Part shown: positions 3,712 through 6,411 of the stretch, piece after piece
How positions within the stretch are numbered: position 1 is the stretch's first letter
How the letters are laid out: every line of letters starts with the position of its first letter
Source of the DNA: Prevotellaceae bacterium UBA1746
Lineage (GTDB): Bacteria; Bacteroidota; Bacteroidia; Bacteroidales; Bacteroidaceae
DNA: 6,411 nt
Direction: 5' to 3'
Assembly (NCBI GenBank): GCA_905369775.1
Contig: CAJPJR010000098.1
Span: 1 to 6,411 of the forward strand
Notes under the pieces: model-generated
Seen by the model: the letters and a program-made list of their open reading frames with translations, nothing else
Database searches by the model: none
What the model was told of the DNA's origin: nothing
Made by a program: the position numbers and the translations under genes

Positions 3712-6309
3712 ATGATCCAAGAAACAGATAGAATCAAACAAGTGAATATCGAGGAGGAAATGAAGTCCTCGTATATTGACTATTCGATGTCCGTCATCGT
3801 GAGCCGTGCGCTGCCCGATGTGCGCGACGGCTTCAAGCCCGTGCATCGCCGCATTCTCTACGGCATGATGGACATGGGAATCACGCACGATAAGGCGACG
3901 AAAAAGTCGGCCGCCATCGTCGGTGAGGTGCTCGGTAAGTATCACCCCCACGGCGACAGCTCGGTCTACGGCGCCTTGGTGCGCATGGCACAACCGTGGG
4001 CCATGCGCTATCCCCTGGTGATCGGACAAGGTAACTTTGGTTCGATGGACGGTGACGGGGCGGCAGCCATGCGTTACACAGAGGCCAAAATGAGTCTCGT
4101 GGGCGAAGCCATGATGCAGGACATCGAGAAGGAAACGGTCGACATGAACCGCAACTACGACAACTCGCGCGACGAGCCCTCGGTGTTGCCCACCCGCATT
4201 CCTTCCTTCTTGGTCAACGGCGCCACCGGTATTGCCGTGGGTATGGCCACCAATGTGCCCACACACAACCTCGGTGAAGTGATCGATGGCTGTGTGGCCT
4301 ATGTCGACAACCCCGATATCGATGTCGACGGCCTCATGCAGCACATCAAGGGCCCCGATTTCCCGACCGGAGCCTACATTTTGGGCAACGCAGGCATCCG
4401 CAGTGCCTACGAAACCGGGCGCGGACGCGTCATGCTGCGTGCCAAAGCCGAAATTGAAGCCGGAACCTTGCACGACAAGATCGTGGTGCGCGCCGTGCCT
4501 TACGGGACCAACACCGGCGACCTGGTGAAATCCATCGCCCAATTGGCCAAAGAGGGCAAGGTCGAGGGCATCACCAATGTCAACGACGAGTCGGACCGCG
4601 AAGGCATGCGCATCGTGGTGGACGTCAAGCGCGGGCAAAATGCCAATGTGGTGCTCAACAAGCTCTACAAACTCACGGGCCTGCAAACCAGCTTCGCCGT
4701 CAATTGCATTGCGCTGGTGCCCATTCCCGGCACGAGTCCCGCCAAGATGCGCCCGCAGTTGCTCACCCTCAAGGACTGCATCCGCCACTTCATCGAACAC
4801 CGCCACGATGTGGTGATTCGTCGCACGAAGTTCGACCTGCGCAAGGCCCTCGAACGTCAGCACATCCTGCGCGCACTGATCATCGCCTCCGACAACATCG
4901 ACGAGGTGGTGGCCATCATCAAATCGAGCCGCAACACCCAGGAGGCGCAAGAGCGCTTGATGCAGCGCTTTGCCCTCGATGAAATTCAGGCCAAGGCCAT
5001 TGTTGATATGCGTTTGGCGCAGCTCACCGGCCTGCAACAGGAGAAACTCCATGCCGAATATGACGAACTCGAACAGCGCATTGCCTATTTCAATCAGATC
5101 CTCTCGGATCCCGAACTTTGCAAAAAGGTGATCAAAGACGAGTTGCTCGAGGTCAAAGCCGCCTATGGCGACGAACGCAAAACGGAAATCCTGCCCGATC
5201 TCTCGAACTTCAACGCCGAGGACTTCTATTCCGACGACGAAGTGGTGATCACCATCAGTCACCTCGGCTACATCAAGCGCACCCCGCTGGCCGAATTCCG
5301 CGCGCAAGGGCGCGGCGGAGTCGGAGCCAAAGGCGGATCCACACGCGATCAGGACTTCATCGAGTACATCTATCATGCCACGATGCACAACACGATGCTG
5401 TTCTTCACCGCCAAAGGACGCTGCTACTGGTTGCGTGTCTACGAAATCGAGGAGGGCACGCGCCAATCGAAGGGACGCGCCATCCAAAACATGCTCAACA
5501 TCGAGCCCGACGATCGCATCAATGCCTTCCTCCATGTGCGCAAATTGCGTGATGAGGACTTCTGCAAGTCGCACTATGTGGTGTTTGCCACGCAGCGCGG
5601 CGTGATCAAGAAAACGTGTCTCACCGAATATTCTCGTCCGCGCACCAACGGCGTGAACGCCATCAATATCAACGACGATGACCGCGTGATCAGCGTGGCA
5701 CTCACCAACGGAACGGACGAAATCATCATGGCCAACCGCAACGGCCGGGCCATCCGCTTCAGCGAGAGCGCTGTGCGCACCATGGGACGCAATGCAACGG
5801 GCGTGCGCGGCATGGTGCTCGACGATGGAGACGATGAAGTCGTGGGCATGGTCTGCGTCAACGACCGAGATCGCGAAACCGTGCTCGTCGTCAGCGAACA
5901 GGGCTACGGAAAGCGCAGTGTGGTCGACGACTACCGCATCACCAATCGTGGTGGCAAGGGTGTGCGCACGCTCAATATCACCGACAAGACGGGTAGAGTC
6001 GTGGCCATCAAGAGCGTCACAGAGGACCAAGATCTCATGATCATCAACAAAAGTGGCATCACGCTCCGCTTGCGCGTCGCAGACATTCGACAAGCAGGCC
6101 GTGCCACCCAGGGCGTGCGCCTGATCGACCTCAAAAAGCGCAACGACGTGATCAGCAGCGTGTGCCAGGTGCCCACCGACGACGAAGAGGAGGTGGAAAC
6201 CGTAGACGGCACCGAACTGCCCGAAGCACCGGAGGCGACCGACACGAACCGGGAGGAGGACGCGGCTGACAACAACGGCGGCGAAACTCCCGAAACCGAC
6301 AATCCATAA
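3712..6309 (+). CDS. gyrA: DNA gyrase subunit A
   Basis: 865 residues, close to the 875 of E. coli GyrA. With two GyrB subunits it forms the A2B2 gyrase that introduces negative supercoils, and it carries out strand cleavage. The N-terminus is in exact register with E. coli (VNIEEEMKSSYIDYSMSVIVSRALPDVRDG); the active-site tyrosine is Tyr122 (AAMRYTE, codon 4075-4077). The quinolone pocket reads HPHGDSSVYGALVRMAQ: Ser83 is kept, while position 87 is Gly. The breakage-reunion domain covers about 30-490, ending in the coiled-coil and gate region, and lacks the short insertion E. coli has near 410-445. The C-terminal pinwheel domain (about 500-815) wraps DNA and has a GyrA box at 532-538, QGRGGVG, in place of QRRGGKG. 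Residues 822-865 form a strongly acidic tail (18 Asp/Glu, one Arg). The presence of a GyrA box argues for gyrase rather than topoisomerase IV ParC. The start has an A-rich upstream region and no Shine-Dalgarno. Confidence 0.98.
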   Translation: MIQETDRIKQVNIEEEMKSSYIDYSMSVIVSRALPDVRDGFKPVHRRILYGMMDMGITHDKATKKSAAIVGEVLGKYHPHGDSSVYGALVRMAQPWAMRYPLVIGQGNFGSMDGDGAAAMRYTEAKMSLVGEAMMQDIEKETVDMNRNYDNSRDEPSVLPTRIPSFLVNGATGIAVGMATNVPTHNLGEVIDGCVAYVDNPDIDVDGLMQHIKGPDFPTGAYILGNAGIRSAYETGRGRVMLRAKAEIEAGTLHDKIVVRAVPYGTNTGDLVKSIAQLAKEGKVEGITNVNDESDREGMRIVVDVKRGQNANVVLNKLYKLTGLQTSFAVNCIALVPIPGTSPAKMRPQLLTLKDCIRHFIEHRHDVVIRRTKFDLRKALERQHILRALIIASDNIDEVVAIIKSSRNTQEAQERLMQRFALDEIQAKAIVDMRLAQLTGLQQEKLHAEYDELEQRIAYFNQILSDPELCKKVIKDELLEVKAAYGDERKTEILPDLSNFNAEDFYSDDEVVITISHLGYIKRTPLAEFRAQGRGGVGAKGGSTRDQDFIEYIYHATMHNTMLFFTAKGRCYWLRVYEIEEGTRQSKGRAIQNMLNIEPDDRINAFLHVRKLRDEDFCKSHYVVFATQRGVIKKTCLTEYSRPRTNGVNAININDDDRVISVALTNGTDEIIMANRNGRAIRFSESAVRTMGRNATGVRGMVLDDGDDEVVGMVCVNDRDRETVLVVSEQGYGKRSVVDDYRITNRGGKGVRTLNITDKTGRVVAIKSVTEDQDLMIINKSGITLRLRVADIRQAGRATQGVRLIDLKKRNDVISSVCQVPTDDEEEVETVDGTELPEAPEATDTNREEDAADNNGGETPETDNP

Positions 6310-6331
6310 CCCATTATAAACATCAACAGCC

Positions 6332-6411
6332 ATGAAGAAACTGTTTTCTCTGGCCGTTCTCGGCGCCTTCGCCCTGGCGGGTGCGGCCCAGAACAGCGTA
6401 GTATATAAGGC
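6332..6411 (+). CDS. Exported protein, N-terminus only
   Basis: Only 26 whole codons are present before the window ends. MKKLFSLAVLGAFALAGAAQ is a clear Sec signal peptide: KK, then a hydrophobic core at 4-16, then small residues GAA before Gln20, with likely signal peptidase I cleavage between Ala19 and Gln20. There is no lipobox Cys. The mature part begins QNSVVYKA. It starts 22 bases after the gyrA stop codon with no terminator in between, so co-transcription with gyrA is likely. In some Bacteroidales a periplasmic tetratricopeptide-repeat protein follows gyrA and this could be the same, but the visible residues cannot confirm it. The upstream region AAACATCAACAGCC lacks a Shine-Dalgarno. 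Confidence 0.8.
   Translation, partial: MKKLFSLAVLGAFALAGAAQNSVVYK

Noticed and set aside
2945..3712. A 255-codon minus-strand open frame across the gene-poor interval
   Set aside because: It runs through the operon terminator into the opposite-strand gene, its translation is Arg/Ser/Cys/Pro-rich without domains, and no promoter box is found before it.
3673..6333. An 886-codon open frame on the minus strand covering all of gyrA
   Set aside because: It shares codon boundaries with gyrA, so it stays open simply because gyrA contains no TTA, CTA or TCA codon. Its translation is His/Asp/Val-rich with no domain. It reflects GC-biased codon use, not a second gene. A similar 273-codon antisense frame under nrdA (65-886) has the same cause.

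Overview
This window fits a GC-rich member of the Bacteroidota, most likely the order Bacteroidales (a Prevotella-like lineage is plausible but not provable from this stretch). The evidence is the gene families, the lack of Shine-Dalgarno sequences at every gene start, and Bacteroidetes-type -7 boxes (TAnnTTTG) upstream of three transcription units. The sequence reads as ordinary chromosome: there is no insertion sequence, CRISPR array, phage module, tRNA or rRNA.

Layout. (1) 1-1057, plus strand: the C-terminal part of a class I ribonucleotide reductase large subunit (nrdA), cut by the window edge and followed by a strong hairpin terminator. (2) 1276-1812, minus strand: a small lipoprotein with a C-terminal SPOR (peptidoglycan-binding) domain. 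It converges on nrdA and has its own intrinsic terminator. (3) 1813-2044: a divergent promoter region. (4) 2045-2982, plus strand: a compact three-gene operon coding a YtxH-family membrane protein, a holin-superfamily-III/YqjE-like membrane protein and a small basic protein, closed by an intrinsic terminator at 3030-3070. (5) 3071-3711: about 640 bases without a convincing gene, containing several inverted repeats and then the gyrA promoter and leader. (6) 3712-6309, plus strand: complete gyrA (DNA gyrase subunit A, 865 residues). (7) From 6332: the first 26 complete codons of an exported protein, probably co-transcribed with gyrA.

How the genes relate. NrdA (dNTP supply) and GyrA (DNA supercoiling) are core DNA-metabolism genes, but they sit in separate transcription units. 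The SPOR lipoprotein and the three-gene membrane operon belong to the cell envelope. The operon resembles, in gene order and protein architecture, the enterobacterial yqjD-yqjE-yqjK stress-related cluster.

I do not see an obviously new biological system. The best leads are the YqjD/E/K-like operon, the structured gene-poor interval before gyrA, the potentially knotted gyrA leader, and the GyrA residues that differ from the E. coli consensus at positions 87 and 104.
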